The notes: generated from the sequence alone by a model not told the origin. 64,000 nt of DNA from Kistimonas asteriae (GCF_018263925.1 NZ_JAEVHF010000007.1:1-64000), one strand, 5' to 3'; counted from the first letter of the stretch, positions 1-9,767 are shown. Numbers and translations are program-made.

Positions 1-26
1 TCTACAGTGGCGGACTTCAGTGTCAA
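1..26 (-). promoter_or_regulatory. rRNA-type promoter, leftmost of three, truncated
   Basis: On the minus strand TTGACA (26-21) is followed after 16 bases by TAGA at the window edge, where the last two bases of a TAGAAT -10 box would fall outside. It matches two further promoters at 79-106 and 182-209 in spacing and sequence. All three read leftwards, out of the window. This arrangement is typical of rRNA operons, and tyrS is next to an rRNA operon in Pseudomonas. Confidence 0.6.
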
Positions 27-78
27 GCGCTTGTTTCGTCCGGTGAACCGGAGAGCGAAGCTCGTTGACAGGCGGCGC

Positions 79-106
79 ATTCTACAGCGTTTCGGCCTTG
101 TGTCAA
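79..106 (-). promoter_or_regulatory. rRNA-type sigma70 promoter, middle of three
   Basis: Minus strand: consensus TTGACA (106-101), a 16-base spacer, TAGAAT (84-79), then a GC-rich discriminator GCGCCGCC. A near-consensus -35 box, a 16-base spacer and a GC discriminator are the hallmarks of stringently controlled rRNA or tRNA promoters. The transcript would run off the left edge, so the RNA gene itself is not visible. Confidence 0.7.
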
Positions 107-181
107 TCGCTCGTTTCATCCTGTGGACAATCCTGCGTTTGACGACCGGGTCGCTAAGAAGCTGACCGCAACAGGAGGCGC

Positions 182-209
182 ATTCTATCGAGATACCTGA
201 AGACATCAA
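182..209 (-). promoter_or_regulatory. rRNA-type sigma70 promoter, rightmost of three
   Basis: Minus strand: TTGATG (209-204), a 16-base spacer, TAGAAT (187-182), then the discriminator GCGCCTCC. It has the same architecture as the promoters at 1-26 and 79-106, and about 100 bases separate it from the middle one. AT-rich sequence lies just upstream (210-260) and overlaps the likely bcp promoter. Confidence 0.65.
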
Positions 210-229
210 GTGCCCTGGCAATATTTAGG

Positions 230-235
230 TATAAT
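230..235 (+). promoter_or_regulatory. putative -10 box for bcp
   Basis: A perfect TATAAT lies 50 bases before the bcp start. No good -35 hexamer is seen 16-18 bases upstream, where the divergent rRNA-type promoter has its own -35 element, so the two promoters may interfere. A GGAG ribosome-binding site follows at about 271-274. Confidence 0.4.
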
Positions 236-284
236 CCCCACCCCATATCTTTTAAAAACACCATGACAATGGAGCAGTAACACC

Positions 285-755
285 ATGAACTATCTGGAGG
301 CAGGCGCTCAAGCCCCCACGTTCTCCTTAGCGGATCAAGACGGCAACACCGTATCGCTCAGCGATTTTTCCGGTAAGAATAAAGTGCTGGTGTATTTTTA
401 TCCCAAAGCGATGACACCTGGATGCACTACCCAGGCCTGTGGACTGCGCGACAGCAAAGATGCACTCGACCAGCATGGCGTTGTCGTTCTTGGTATCAGC
501 CCTGACCCTGTCGCGCGACTGGGTCAGTTTATTGCCAAGCACGATCTGAACTTCACCTTACTCTCTGACGAGAACCATGCTGTCGCTGATCAGTTTGGCG
601 TTTGGGGACTCAAGAAGTTCATGGGTAAGGAATATGACGGCATTCACCGTATCAGCTTCCTTATTAATGAAGGCAGTGTCGTTGAAAAGGTCTTTGATAA
701 ATTCAAAACCAAGGATCACCACGAGACAGTGATCAGTTATCTGGAAAGCCAATAA
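285..755 (+). CDS. bcp: Thiol peroxidase Bcp (peroxiredoxin)
   Basis: This 156-residue protein matches the Bcp/PrxQ class of atypical 2-Cys peroxiredoxins, which reduce hydrogen peroxide and organic peroxides in the cytoplasm at the expense of thioredoxin. The peroxidatic cysteine is C47 in the MTPGCTTQAC motif, and C52, five residues on, is the resolving cysteine as in other Bcp proteins. The length is normal for the family. The ATG follows a GGAG about ten bases upstream. The gene stands alone, convergent with tyrS across a shared terminator, and backs onto the leftward rRNA-type promoters. No anomaly is seen; the family assignment is very secure. Confidence 0.95.
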   Translation: MNYLEAGAQAPTFSLADQDGNTVSLSDFSGKNKVLVYFYPKAMTPGCTTQACGLRDSKDALDQHGVVVLGISPDPVARLGQFIAKHDLNFTLLSDENHAVADQFGVWGLKKFMGKEYDGIHRISFLINEGSVVEKVFDKFKTKDHHETVISYLESQ

Positions 756-756
756 A

Positions 757-787
757 GAAAAAGGCCGGAATGATCCGGCCTTTTTTA
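757..787. terminator. bidirectional rho-independent terminator between bcp and tyrS
   Basis: A GGCCGG stem (763-768) pairs with CCGGCC (775-780) across a six-base loop, with A-rich sequence on the left and a T6 run on the right. It can end both bcp (+) and tyrS (-). Confidence 0.85.
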
Positions 788-805
788 TGAGCAACAGTAG
801 CGACT

Positions 806-2116
806 TTATTGCACTTCAAACAGGTGATGCTTTTTCTTGCCCAGCTTGACGAGGAAGAACCGCCCATACAGGGCATTCTCTCGGGCAAAGCATTCAGGCA
901 ACTTCATATTGTCATCCATTGATTTGGCAACGCCATTAAAGGTCACCGCATTGCGACCCAGCGCATCTTTTACCTGCTTACCAGAGGGTGCAACGCCATG
1001 ATCCGCAAACAGCTGCGTCATAGGCACACCGTCCAACTCTGCCAGCGTAACGGTTGATGAAGGCAGACCATCCAGACGCAACTGTTCCAGATCCTGCTCG
1101 GACAACCCGGAAAGCTCACCCGAGAACAACGCTTCCGTAATACGTTCAGCGGAACGAAGACCTTCATCACCATGCACCAGACGAGTCACTTCACGGGCCA
1201 AAATAGCCTGCCCCGTTTTACGCCCCTGGATCTGAGCATCTTCCTCTTCAATACCACAGATTTCTTCCATGCTCATGAAAGTAAAGTAACGCAGGAATTT
1301 GTAAACATCGGCATCAGCGGTATTCATCCAGAACTGGTAGAACGCATACTGGGACGTCTTGCGGGGATCCAGCCAGATCGCGCCGGATTCGGTTTTACCA
1401 AATTTAGTCCCGTCCGCCTTGGTCACCAGCGGTACGGTAAGACCATAAGCCTGCGCCTTGTTCATACGGCGCGCTAAATCGATACCACCAACAATATTAC
1501 CCCACTGGTCACTGCCACCAATCTGCAGGGTACAACCATGAATCCGATTCAGCTCAGCAAAGTCCAGAGACTGCAACAGCATGTAGGAAAACTCGGTAAA
1601 GGAGATACCTGAACCTTCACGCTCAATGCGCTGTTTCACTGATTCCTTGTTGATCATATTGTTGACAGAGAAGTGCTTACCCACATCACGCAGGAATGCG
1701 AGCACATTCATGTCACCGGTCCAGTCCAGGTTATTGGCGACAACCGCGGCATTCTCGCCACAGTCAAAATCAATAAACTGGCTGACCTGCCCACGAATTT
1801 TGTCGGCCCAGTCGGCGACAACATCGCCCGTATTAAGCTGCCGTTCCGCAGCCTTAAAACTGGGATCACCAATCAGCCCGGTCGCACCGCCCACCAGCGC
1901 GATCGGCTTATGCCCGGCTTCCTGGAAGCGGCGCAGCACCAGCAGCGGCACCAGATGTCCCAGATGCAGGCTATCAGCTGTCGGATCGAAACCGCAATAG
2001 AGTGTACGGGAGCCGCTGCCCAGATGCTCCGCCAATTCTTCAACTGCGGTCACCTGGTTGATCAGCCCACGGGCCTGCAGATCCTGCAACAATGCGTTTT
2101 GATCGTCTGACATCAC
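806..2116 (-). CDS. tyrS: Tyrosyl-tRNA synthetase
   Basis: Class I tyrosyl-tRNA synthetase of 436 residues; it charges tRNA-Tyr with tyrosine in the cytoplasm. The HIGH-type motif is HLGH at residues 51-54, after [10 protein letters not shown]. The KMSKS-type loop reads KFGKTE, as in the E. coli TyrS type. An S4-like RNA-binding domain fills roughly the last 65 residues. Two adjacent ATG codons leave the start uncertain by one residue. The position next to an M23 peptidase and anmK on one side and an rRNA operon on the other is the arrangement known from Pseudomonas. It is transcribed away from the peptidase gene across a 291-base gap. Confidence 0.97.
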   Translation of the reverse strand: MMSDDQNALLQDLQARGLINQVTAVEELAEHLGSGSRTLYCGFDPTADSLHLGHLVPLLVLRRFQEAGHKPIALVGGATGLIGDPSFKAAERQLNTGDVVADWADKIRGQVSQFIDFDCGENAAVVANNLDWTGDMNVLAFLRDVGKHFSVNNMINKESVKQRIEREGSGISFTEFSYMLLQSLDFAELNRIHGCTLQIGGSDQWGNIVGGIDLARRMNKAQAYGLTVPLVTKADGTKFGKTESGAIWLDPRKTSQYAFYQFWMNTADADVYKFLRYFTFMSMEEICGIEEEDAQIQGRKTGQAILAREVTRLVHGDEGLRSAERITEALFSGELSGLSEQDLEQLRLDGLPSSTVTLAELDGVPMTQLFADHGVAPSGKQVKDALGRNAVTFNGVAKSMDDNMKLPECFARENALYGRFFLVKLGKKKHHLFEVQ

Positions 2117-2331
2117 TCACTACCTGTAATTGTCCGGCGTACCGGATAGAAACTCAGCCATGCAATCGCGCGCCATGCGCTGTAGCAGAAAATTTTAAAC
2201 GGCAAAACATACCGCAAAACATTAAAAAGACAACCGCTTTCCCCTATGCTGAAGTAAATAAATGAACACTCTGACGGGTAATCGCGGTGTAACGCAGTTC
2301 ATGATCATGTAAAGCCGACGTTTACTGACTA

Positions 2332-2358
2332 TTACCGTAAAAAATATGCGTTTATAAT
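2332..2358 (+). promoter_or_regulatory. putative promoter for the M23 peptidase-anmK pair
   Basis: In the 291-base gap between divergent tyrS and the peptidase gene, a perfect TATAAT lies at 2353-2358, with a weak TTACCG 15 bases upstream. The surrounding sequence is AT-rich. CAGGAG just before 2408 serves as ribosome-binding site. No tyrosine T-box or other leader structure was recognised in the gap. Confidence 0.35.
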
Positions 2359-2407
2359 CTATTTTTATTAATATCCAGCAAACATAAGTTATTTTGGCTC
2401 CAGGAGT

Positions 2408-3781
2408 ATGACCAACAACCGCCGCGCTACACAACAATCACTGAAAGCCTTCCCGAAACGTCATCTTGCCTTGGCGGTCGGTTTAATGGCTGTGGTTTCC
2501 TTGTTGTTAATCATTATTCCCTCTGAGCCAGTTTCTGCCAAGCGCACAGAAATCCCTCTGGATATCGAGACATCTGCGAATTTAGCCGAGATTATCGACA
2601 ATAATCTGACGCAGCCCACCGCTGCCGGTTCCAGTCAAACCCAGAAAGCAGAGACACCCGCCGCGCCTCCCATTCACTGGAAAAGCGTCACAATCAAGTC
2701 AGGCGACACCCTGTCAGTGATTTTTTCCAAACAGGGATTAAGCGCCAATACTCTGCATAAACTGGTTAGCAGCAGCAAGGAAGGCAAGTCACTGGCTTCC
2801 ATCCGACCGGGGCAAACGCTTGAGTTTGGCCTCATTGATGGCGAACTTCAGCAGCTGCGTTATATCCGCACCCGACTGGAAAGCCTGCACTTCTCCCGCA
2901 ACGAGGACAGCTTCACTGCGGAAGAAGTCATTCGAAAGCCTGAGATTCGTCAGAACCATGTCGCCGGTGTCATCACAGACTCCCTGTTCCTTTCCGCCAA
3001 CCGGGCTGGACTACCAGACAAACTCACCATGGAACTGGCCAATATTTTTGGCTGGGATATCGATTTTGTTCTGGATATTCGCAGCAATGACAGCTTCAGC
3101 CTGATCTACGAAGAAAAGTTCCTGGATGGCAAGTCAATCGGCTACGGTGACATTCTTGCAGCAGAATTCCAGAATCGCGGGGAAACCTATCGGGCCATCC
3201 GCTATACCGACAACAAAGGTAAAACAGATTATTACTCCCCCGAAGGTGAAAGCCTGCGTAAATCCTTTATTCGCACGCCGGTTGACTTCACCCGGATCAG
3301 CTCCGGCTATAACCCGAACCGTAAGCATCCGATTTTCAAAACCAACCGGCCACACCGTGCGGTTGACTATGCAGCCCCTTCCGGCACCCCCATCAAGGCT
3401 TCCGGCGACGGCGTAATCCACTTTGCCGGTAAGCAGCGTGGTTACGGCAATGTGGTATATATCAATCACCCGAACAGCATCACCACGGTCTACGCCCATA
3501 TGCGCAATGTTCGGAAAGGCATGCGTAAAGGGATACGGGTGAAGCAGGGGCAGGTGATCGGTTACGTCGGTATGACGGGCTATGCAACCGGCCCTCACCT
3601 GCACTATGAATTCCGTGTAAACGGTGTCCACCGCAATCCGCTCAAGGTCAAACTACCGGATGCCAAGCCGCTGCCCAAATCAGAGATGGCACATTTCGGT
3701 CGGATCACCCGCGTGATGCTGGCTGAATTGGAAACCCGCCAAAGCGGTACGCTGTTAGCAGCCAAAAGCAACGACAAATGA
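2408..3781 (+). CDS. M23 family murein endopeptidase (MepM-like)
   Basis: A 457-residue cell-wall hydrolase expected to cut peptide cross-links in periplasmic peptidoglycan. One membrane segment or uncleaved signal lies at about residues 20-38. An OapA/LysM-like region follows (around 95-145, KSGDTLSVIFSKQGL), and the C-terminal M23 zinc peptidase domain spans about 300-410. The zinc ligands are seen in HRAVDYAA and GPHLHYE. Length and layout match E. coli MepM (YebA) and the Pseudomonas gene beside anmK. Its stop overlaps the anmK start by four bases (ATGA), so the two are co-translated, linking cell-wall turnover with recycling. It could also be named after other M23 endopeptidases; the exact bond cut is inferred. 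Confidence 0.9.
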   Translation: MTNNRRATQQSLKAFPKRHLALAVGLMAVVSLLLIIIPSEPVSAKRTEIPLDIETSANLAEIIDNNLTQPTAAGSSQTQKAETPAAPPIHWKSVTIKSGDTLSVIFSKQGLSANTLHKLVSSSKEGKSLASIRPGQTLEFGLIDGELQQLRYIRTRLESLHFSRNEDSFTAEEVIRKPEIRQNHVAGVITDSLFLSANRAGLPDKLTMELANIFGWDIDFVLDIRSNDSFSLIYEEKFLDGKSIGYGDILAAEFQNRGETYRAIRYTDNKGKTDYYSPEGESLRKSFIRTPVDFTRISSGYNPNRKHPIFKTNRPHRAVDYAAPSGTPIKASGDGVIHFAGKQRGYGNVVYINHPNSITTVYAHMRNVRKGMRKGIRVKQGQVIGYVGMTGYATGPHLHYEFRVNGVHRNPLKVKLPDAKPLPKSEMAHFGRITRVMLAELETRQSGTLLAAKSNDK

Positions 3782-4905
3782 CAATGCAACCCACTGAGCC
3801 CGATTCCGAGCTCTATATTGGCCTGATGTCAGGCACCAGCATGGACGCCATGGATGCCGTGTTGGTTGATTTGGCATCATCATTCCCACTGCAGAAACAT
3901 CAGATTTCCATTCCCCTGTCCGAAACATTGCGCAAAAGTCTTCTGGCGCTTTGCCAGGAAGGGCCGGATGAAATCACACGCATGGCAAAAGCCGACATTC
4001 AGATTGCCCAGATCAGCGCCCAGGCAGTCAATATGCTGCTGAAAGAAGCTTCCGTACCCGCTTCAGACATACAGGCCATCGGCAGCCACGGACAGACCAT
4101 CCGACACCTGCCGGAATTCGGGAATACGCTCCAGATTGGCAGCCCCAGTCATATTGCCGAGCAGACCGGCATTCTCACTGTCGCGGATTTCCGCCGCCGG
4201 GATATGGCCGCCGGTGGACAAGGCGCACCACTGGTTCCGGCATTCCATGAAGCCGTTTTTCAGCATGCGGAGAAAAGGCGCGTTATTCTAAACATTGGCG
4301 GTATTGCCAACATCAGCATTCTGCCTACGGCGCAGCACATTCCTGTCAGTGGTTTTGATACAGGCCCTGGCAATGCGCTCATGGATTACTGGAACCAGAA
4401 ACACCAGGGAACCCGCTACGATCTCAATGGCAATTGGGCAACCAGTGGGACTGTCGATCATGCCCTGCTGCATGACTGCTTATCCGATGCCTATTTCAGC
4501 AGACAGCCGCCGAAAAGCACTGGACGAGAACATTTCAATGCAGAATGGCTGAATAGCCTCCTGAGCAAACATAGCGCTCTGGCTCCCGCTGACATTCAGG
4601 CAACCCTGATGGAATTGACGGCAAAAAGTATTGCTGCCGATATCCAACGCTATGCCGCTGACTGTCAGGAATTGTTTGTCTGTGGGGGGGGCGCATACAA
4701 CAGTGCACTGCTCGAACGCATTGCTTTTCATCTACCGGACATTACCGTCAGCAGCACACGCTCACTCGGACTCGCCGCAGAATGGGTTGAAGCCGTCGCT
4801 TTTGCCTGGCTTGCCCGACAGACTATCCACGGTCTGCCCGGCAACCTTCCCAGCGTCACCAATGCCAAAGGCAGACGTATCCTCGGCGGAATCTATCCGG
4901 CCTGA
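3778..4905 (+). CDS. anmK: Anhydro-N-acetylmuramic acid kinase
   Basis: A 375-residue cytoplasmic kinase that hydrates and phosphorylates 1,6-anhydro-MurNAc, released by lytic transglycosylases, to MurNAc-6-phosphate. The signature GLMSGTSMDAMDAV lies near the N-terminus, and the ATPase-fold motifs LNIGGIANIS and DTGPGNALMDYW are intact. Length is typical. It is translationally coupled to the upstream M23 peptidase through an ATGA overlap. The same window carries amgK and murU (31.7-33.6 kb), the alternative MurNAc recycling branch. A short gap follows before the convergent erpA, with no clear terminator. Confidence 0.96.
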   Translation: MTMQPTEPDSELYIGLMSGTSMDAMDAVLVDLASSFPLQKHQISIPLSETLRKSLLALCQEGPDEITRMAKADIQIAQISAQAVNMLLKEASVPASDIQAIGSHGQTIRHLPEFGNTLQIGSPSHIAEQTGILTVADFRRRDMAAGGQGAPLVPAFHEAVFQHAEKRRVILNIGGIANISILPTAQHIPVSGFDTGPGNALMDYWNQKHQGTRYDLNGNWATSGTVDHALLHDCLSDAYFSRQPPKSTGREHFNAEWLNSLLSKHSALAPADIQATLMELTAKSIAADIQRYAADCQELFVCGGGAYNSALLERIAFHLPDITVSSTRSLGLAAEWVEAVAFAWLARQTIHGLPGNLPSVTNAKGRRILGGIYPA

Positions 4906-4980
4906 TGATTTTCGATGAGTAGTGATTGGATAGTACGAGGCAGGAATCAGCCAGCTGAACCCATCAGCTGGCGACAAACA

Positions 4981-5334
4981 TCAAATCGTGAACGAAGACC
5001 CGCAACCGCAGGTTGTGGCGGCATTGGGGTTATTCACGATAAAGCGTGAACCTTCCAGTCCTTCCACATAATCGACTTCCGCACCAACCAGGTACTGGAA
5101 ACTCATCGGGTCCACCACCATTCTGACGCCAAGTTTTTCAACGACAGTATCGTCGTCATTCAGCTCTTCATCAAAGGTAAACCCATACTGAAAACCGGAG
5201 CAGCCGCCACCGGTAACAAACACCCTGAGCATCAGGCGATCATTGCCCTCATCCTCCACCAGGTCGCGCACTTTAGTGGCGGCATTTTCGGTGAAGGTAA
5301 TTGGCTCAGGTATAAAGGTCTCAGCGGCGGACAT
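4981..5334 (-). CDS. erpA: Iron-sulfur cluster insertion protein ErpA
   Basis: An A-type iron-sulfur carrier of 117 residues that delivers clusters to apo-proteins. The three ligand cysteines are C45 (in [11 protein letters not shown]), C109 and C111 (TCGCGSSF), in the conserved CxnCxC pattern. Length and motif order fit ErpA better than IscA because the gene lies between anmK and argC-linked genes as in Pseudomonas. A sigma70-like promoter is seen upstream at 5371-5400. It is the last of the leftward run argC, DUF6776 protein, bactofilin, erpA, but its own promoter suggests separate control. No IscR site was identified with confidence. Confidence 0.95.
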   Translation of the reverse strand: MSAAETFIPEPITFTENAATKVRDLVEDEGNDRLMLRVFVTGGGCSGFQYGFTFDEELNDDDTVVEKLGVRMVVDPMSFQYLVGAEVDYVEGLEGSRFIVNNPNAATTCGCGSSFTI

Positions 5335-5370
5335 TCGTGCTCCCGATGTACTGCATCATCAACTTCAACA

Positions 5371-5400
5371 ATTATTCAATTAACCTAGCATTACAGTCAA
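5371..5400 (-). promoter_or_regulatory. putative erpA promoter
   Basis: Minus strand: TTGACT (5400-5395), an 18-base spacer, AATAAT (5376-5371), about 37 bases before the erpA start codon. It lies in the 95-base gap after the bactofilin gene. Confidence 0.45.
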
Positions 5401-5429
5401 CATTATCCGGTTAAAGGGACTGACAAATC

Positions 5430-5927
5430 TCAGTTTCCTTCAACCTCAACCTGCATAACCTGCTTTTCGATACGTCCCTTGTCGGCCGTTTTTTTCGTGT
5501 CTTTATTCTTCAAGGGAATTTCAGAGACCTTGGTTTCTGCCAGTTTGGGCATATGCTCCAGACTGCCGTTAACCTGGGCGCCCATGACCATTTCGATCAG
5601 GGCATAATGGACATTACCACTGATCTCGGCTTTGGCCGCCAGCTCCAGACGCTCCGTGGCGTACACATTGCCCTTGACCTTGCCATTAACGACCACATTG
5701 GGCGCATGGATATCGCCTTCAATGCTGCCCGCTTCGGCCAGCCGCAACACGCCATCATCCGACACCACATCGCCAACAATCCGGCCTTCCACATGCATAC
5801 TGCCATGGAAGCGTACATCGCCATGGATTTCAGTACCATGCGAAATCAACGTGGTGGCATCACTGTTTCGCGCTACAGCCTTGGTCGTATTCACGGGTTT
5901 TTCCGCGGATTTGGATTTTCCCCACAT
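5430..5927 (-). CDS. Bactofilin family polymer-forming protein
   Basis: A 165-residue bactofilin. After about 25 variable residues, a central beta-helix of short glycine- and valine-rich rungs (GTEIHGDVRFHGSMHVEG and so on) runs to about residue 125, followed by a charged, disordered lysine-rich tail. Bactofilins polymerise into filaments without nucleotide on the inner membrane and scaffold cell-shape or wall enzymes. The tail is consistent with membrane or partner binding. It starts four bases after the DUF6776 membrane protein, so the two probably act together. Its specific role here is not known. Confidence 0.9.
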   Translation of the reverse strand: MWGKSKSAEKPVNTTKAVARNSDATTLISHGTEIHGDVRFHGSMHVEGRIVGDVVSDDGVLRLAEAGSIEGDIHAPNVVVNGKVKGNVYATERLELAAKAEISGNVHYALIEMVMGAQVNGSLEHMPKLAETKVSEIPLKNKDTKKTADKGRIEKQVMQVEVEGN

Positions 5928-5931
5928 ACTA

Positions 5932-6684
5932 CTACGCCTCTTCGATAATCCAGTTAAACTTGCGGTCGATGTCCCGTTTCTTCGGGCTGGTAATACGTCC
6001 GGTCACTTGCAGATACTCTGGCGTAAACCCTTCCGGCAACGCAATCTCACCCCGGGTACCATCCCCGGGAATACTCTGAAAATAGCGGAAGCCCAGCCGG
6101 ATATTCTTACCATCCAGCTGCGGTGATAACTCATGCAAGGCAAAGCTGACAGGATTACCATCCTGTTTGCCGACAACGGTCGCCTGCAACTCCCCCTTGA
6201 GGAACTGGTGCTGCTTGGCCGACTGCATCACCACCAACTTCCACTGGAAATGGCGAGGTTGATCTGTCGGCAACAACTCAAACTTCTGCACCGATACCGC
6301 CCCTTCCTCTTCCTCCGGCGCAATAATACTCCGATAAAAGGCCAGATCCTGATTCAATCTCGCATTATCATCCTTTAAGCGCCGAACATCCTTGCGCACC
6401 AGTTCCGCCGCATCACGATTGATCTGACCGGCACGCTCAGCAATGGCGACCTGCTGCTTCAACTGTGTAACCTGCTGGCCTTGCTCCTGAATCAGAGTCT
6501 GATTCTGGGTCAGCTCTTCGCGCATCACCTGGATCTCATGCCAGGCCCACGAACCACCCAGGTAATAACCGCTCATTCCGACGCCCAGCATAATCACCGC
6601 AATGACCAGCCAGTGCCGACGACGCCGGGCAGGATCGTTATGCACAACACGATAAGTCGGTTCAGTTTCTCCCGCACGCTTCAA
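5932..6684 (-). CDS. DUF6776 family membrane protein with coiled coil
   Basis: A 250-residue protein matching the uncharacterised DUF6776 family found between argC and bactofilin in Pseudomonas relatives. A short basic cytoplasmic stretch (RRRRH, near residue 20) precedes one membrane helix at about 25-46. A coiled coil of glutamine- and leucine-rich heptads spans about 50-120, and a beta-rich C-terminal domain is probably periplasmic. The gap to the bactofilin gene is four bases. A role as membrane partner of the bactofilin filament is an inference from the fixed pairing. Confidence 0.8.
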   Translation of the reverse strand: MKRAGETEPTYRVVHNDPARRRRHWLVIAVIMLGVGMSGYYLGGSWAWHEIQVMREELTQNQTLIQEQGQQVTQLKQQVAIAERAGQINRDAAELVRKDVRRLKDDNARLNQDLAFYRSIIAPEEEEGAVSVQKFELLPTDQPRHFQWKLVVMQSAKQHQFLKGELQATVVGKQDGNPVSFALHELSPQLDGKNIRLGFRYFQSIPGDGTRGEIALPEGFTPEYLQVTGRITSPKKRDIDRKFNWIIEEA

Positions 6685-6730
6685 GCGATAGGTCTCCCGT
6701 CACACGTTTGAATCAAAATAACACATCGTT

Positions 6731-7762
6731 TCAGGGGGCCAGGGCCACCTGCGTCAGACCTGCCGACTCTTCCTGCCCAAACATGATATTCATATTCTGG
6801 ACAGCCTGACCGGCCGCACCTTTTACCAGGTTATCAATGACAGACAGCACAACCACGGTGTTACCGTCCCTTGGACGACAAACCGCCATGCGACACATGT
6901 TGGAACCGCGCACGCTCCGGGTCTCCGGTGTCCAGCCCGACGGCATGACATCCACAAAAGGCTCCCGGGCATACCGGGTTTCAAAGAGCACCTGCAGATC
7001 GACACTGTCGTCTGCCAGTTGCGCATACAGTGTGGCATGAATACCACGGATCATCGGTGTCAGGTGAGGCACAAACGTCAGTTCGCAATGGCCTTTACCG
7101 ACAACCTTAAGGCCCTGCTTGATTTCAGGCAGATGCCGATGGCCATTCACACCGTAGGCCTTGAAACTCTCACTGGCCTCACAGAGCAGCGTGCCGACAT
7201 TGGCCTGTCGCCCTGCACCACTGACACCCGATTTACAATCCGCGATCATTGTCCCGGCATTAATCACGCCCGCTTCCAGCAACGGCAGAAAACCGAGCTG
7301 TACCGCAGTTGGGTAACAACCCGGGTTGGCCACCAGCCGAGCTGAAGCAATCTGGGTGCGGTTCACTTCAGGCAAACCATACACCGCATCGTCAAGCAGT
7401 GCCGGGCAGGCATGCGCCATCCCATACCATTCCGACCATTCATCGGCATCTTTCAGCCGGAAGTCAGCCGCCAGGTCAATGACCCGAACCCCTCTTGCCA
7501 GCAGTTCCGGCACCTGGGTCATGGCGACGCCATTGGGTGTGGCATAAAACACCACATCACAATCAGACAATGCATCGACATCGGGCTCGCTAAAACAAAG
7601 ATCCGTATGGCCTCGCAGACTCGGGAAGAGATGATCAAGTCGTCGACCGGCTTCGGAACGTGATGTAATGACCCGCAGCTCAACCGCCGGATGCTGCACC
7701 AGCAAACGCAGCAATTCGACCCCGGTATAACCTGTTCCACCAACAATCCCGACCTTGATCAC
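6731..7762 (-). CDS. argC: N-acetyl-gamma-glutamyl-phosphate reductase
   Basis: A 343-residue NADPH-dependent enzyme of arginine synthesis that reduces N-acetylglutamyl-phosphate to the semialdehyde. The nucleotide-binding [14 protein letters not shown] lies at residues 8-21 and the catalytic cysteine is C149 in NPGCYPT. Length is that of the long ArgC type (about 345). It heads the leftward cluster argC, DUF6776 protein, bactofilin, erpA, as in Pseudomonas. No arginine operator was recognised upstream. Confidence 0.97.
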   Translation of the reverse strand: MIKVGIVGGTGYTGVELLRLLVQHPAVELRVITSRSEAGRRLDHLFPSLRGHTDLCFSEPDVDALSDCDVVFYATPNGVAMTQVPELLARGVRVIDLAADFRLKDADEWSEWYGMAHACPALLDDAVYGLPEVNRTQIASARLVANPGCYPTAVQLGFLPLLEAGVINAGTMIADCKSGVSGAGRQANVGTLLCEASESFKAYGVNGHRHLPEIKQGLKVVGKGHCELTFVPHLTPMIRGIHATLYAQLADDSVDLQVLFETRYAREPFVDVMPSGWTPETRSVRGSNMCRMAVCRPRDGNTVVVLSVIDNLVKGAAGQAVQNMNIMFGQEESAGLTQVALAP

Positions 7763-8015
7763 TAATCTCTCCTCGACGCCCCCGCGAAAACAGCCGGCTA
7801 TAATAAATGGCTTTAGTCAAAATCTACAGACATTAACGGTCGCAATCTGTTGTCCCTTTCACATTCAGGCCATGGATGATATCGCTATCCGGCTGCCCTG
7901 CGTCATGGTGATTTGCGCCAGCATCTGCATAATGGTAGGCGAAAAGCGATGATCGCTCTTGGATGACAGGGAGTTTCATGACTTCAGCGACACAACACTC
8001 CGGCGGACAGCACTG

Positions 8016-9767
8016 ATGAGATTGACGCCCCGCCGCCCCTCCTTCTACCGCTTTCGCCGTCAGCTCGCTGATACGGACGCCATTCCCCAGCTGGTTCTGC
8101 TCGGATTGATAACGGGCTTTTTCACCGCGGTTGTCACTACAGGCTTTCGGGAACTGATCGATTTTTTTACCAGCCTTTACCTACCGGCTTCCGAATATGA
8201 CAACTACGCCGCCCTGGAATGGCCTCTGCGCCTGCTGTTACCCCTGATCGGGGTAGCCGTCATTATTGGTCTCTTTCGTCTGCTGCATGAACCCAAGCAT
8301 CGGCTGGGTATTGCCCATGTGATTGAACGATTGAACCTGCATCAGGGTAGACTGCCACTGAAGCCATTTCTTTTGCAATTCTTCACGGGCATTGCGGCCA
8401 TCGCGTCTGGCCACTCCATCGGACGGGAAGGACCTGCCGTACACTTGGGCGCGGCCAGCGGAAGCCTGCTTGGCCAGTGGCTGCATCTGCCCAATAACAG
8501 CCTGCGGGTACTGGTAGCCTGCGGCAGTGCGGCAGCCATTTCCTCCCTGTTCAATACCCCCATTGCCGGTATCGTGTTTGCCATGGAGGTGGTGGTCATG
8601 GAGTACACGGTCGCCGGCTTCATACCTGTCATGCTGGCCTCCGTGATCGCAGCGGTCATCACACGCAGCCTCTATGGCACAGAACCCGCTTTCCACGTGC
8701 CATCCATCACGGTCACCACCGTCAATGAGTTACCCCTGATCATTATTACCGGGATTACCATGGGTCTACTGGCCGTGTGCTTCTGCCGCTTGATCGTCCT
8801 GTTTGCCCGCACCAATACCTACCCGTTATGGCTGCGCCTGACCGGTGCAGCATTACTGACCGGCGTAACCGCCATCTGGCTACCGCAGGTGATGGGGATT
8901 GGCTACGGCACCCTGTCAGACATTATGTTCAACAATCTCGGCTTCACTTTTCTCTGCCTGCTCACCATTGGCAAACTGGTGACCAGTGCCGCCAGTATCG
9001 GCCTGGGGGTACCCGGAGGATTGATTGGCCCCTCCCTGTTTATTGGCGCTGCCGCTGGCAGTACGGTAGGCAGCCTGACCAACCTGCTGGGCCTCAGTGC
9101 AACAGCCAGTGGGTTTCCCGCCATGGTCGGCATGAGCGCCATGCTCGGCGCCGTATTACAGGCGCCGCTAACGGCACTGATCACGGTGCTGGAATTGACC
9201 CGAAACCCCGGCATTCTACTGCCTTCATTGATCGCAATCATTATCGCCTGGCTCATCAGCAGCCAACTGTTCCGCCAACAATCGATTTTCACCCAAATGC
9301 TCTCCGCTGATGGCCTGGATTTTCGCCACGACCCCGTCGCGCAGGCTTTACGCCGTGCCGGTGTTGCCAGCGTGATGAGCCGCAGCCTCCAGCAACTGGA
9401 ACGGCACTGCCCCTTCGAGCAAATACAGAGTGCGCTAAAAACCAAACCTCGCTGGCTGTTGATCAACAATAATGGCAAACCGCAAAGCCTGATGCCTGCC
9501 GTGGAACTGGCTCGACAACTTGAACAGCTGACATTTGACGCGCATTACACCCTGGTTGAAACCGCCGACCTTCTGGGGATTCCCGCCAAACGTCTGGAGG
9601 TAGCCGCCATCGATATCAAATCGACACTGCACGAAGCCCTGATGAGGATGGACCAGAACAGTCTGGATGCCCTGTACATCATCAATCACGACAGGAAAAA
9701 CGGTGACGCAATAATTGGTATCATTACCCGTGCCGATATTGAAGCCTGGTACCAGGTACCCCACTGA
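8016..9767 (+). CDS. ClC family chloride channel/transporter with CBS region
   Basis: A membrane protein of 583 residues from this start: about ten to twelve helices, then a cytoplasmic CBS-like region (about the last 150 residues). ClC filter motifs are seen: GREGP in SGHSIGREGPAVHLG and the VPGGLIGPSLF loop. A GLY-SER-GLY-ILE-PRO-type loop near the N-terminus is not obvious. The channel may be a chloride/proton exchanger or a passive channel; the gating-glutamate region (GREGP) is intact, which favours an exchanger. A TTG at 7959 would add 19 residues; ATG 8016 gives the usual basic start MRLTPRRP, but neither has a strong ribosome-binding site. hemJ follows 27 bases downstream. Confidence 0.88.
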   Translation: MRLTPRRPSFYRFRRQLADTDAIPQLVLLGLITGFFTAVVTTGFRELIDFFTSLYLPASEYDNYAALEWPLRLLLPLIGVAVIIGLFRLLHEPKHRLGIAHVIERLNLHQGRLPLKPFLLQFFTGIAAIASGHSIGREGPAVHLGAASGSLLGQWLHLPNNSLRVLVACGSAAAISSLFNTPIAGIVFAMEVVVMEYTVAGFIPVMLASVIAAVITRSLYGTEPAFHVPSITVTTVNELPLIIITGITMGLLAVCFCRLIVLFARTNTYPLWLRLTGAALLTGVTAIWLPQVMGIGYGTLSDIMFNNLGFTFLCLLTIGKLVTSAASIGLGVPGGLIGPSLFIGAAAGSTVGSLTNLLGLSATASGFPAMVGMSAMLGAVLQAPLTALITVLELTRNPGILLPSLIAIIIAWLISSQLFRQQSIFTQMLSADGLDFRHDPVAQALRRAGVASVMSRSLQQLERHCPFEQIQSALKTKPRWLLINNNGKPQSLMPAVELARQLEQLTFDAHYTLVETADLLGIPAKRLEVAAIDIKSTLHEALMRMDQNSLDALYIINHDRKNGDAIIGIITRADIEAWYQVPH

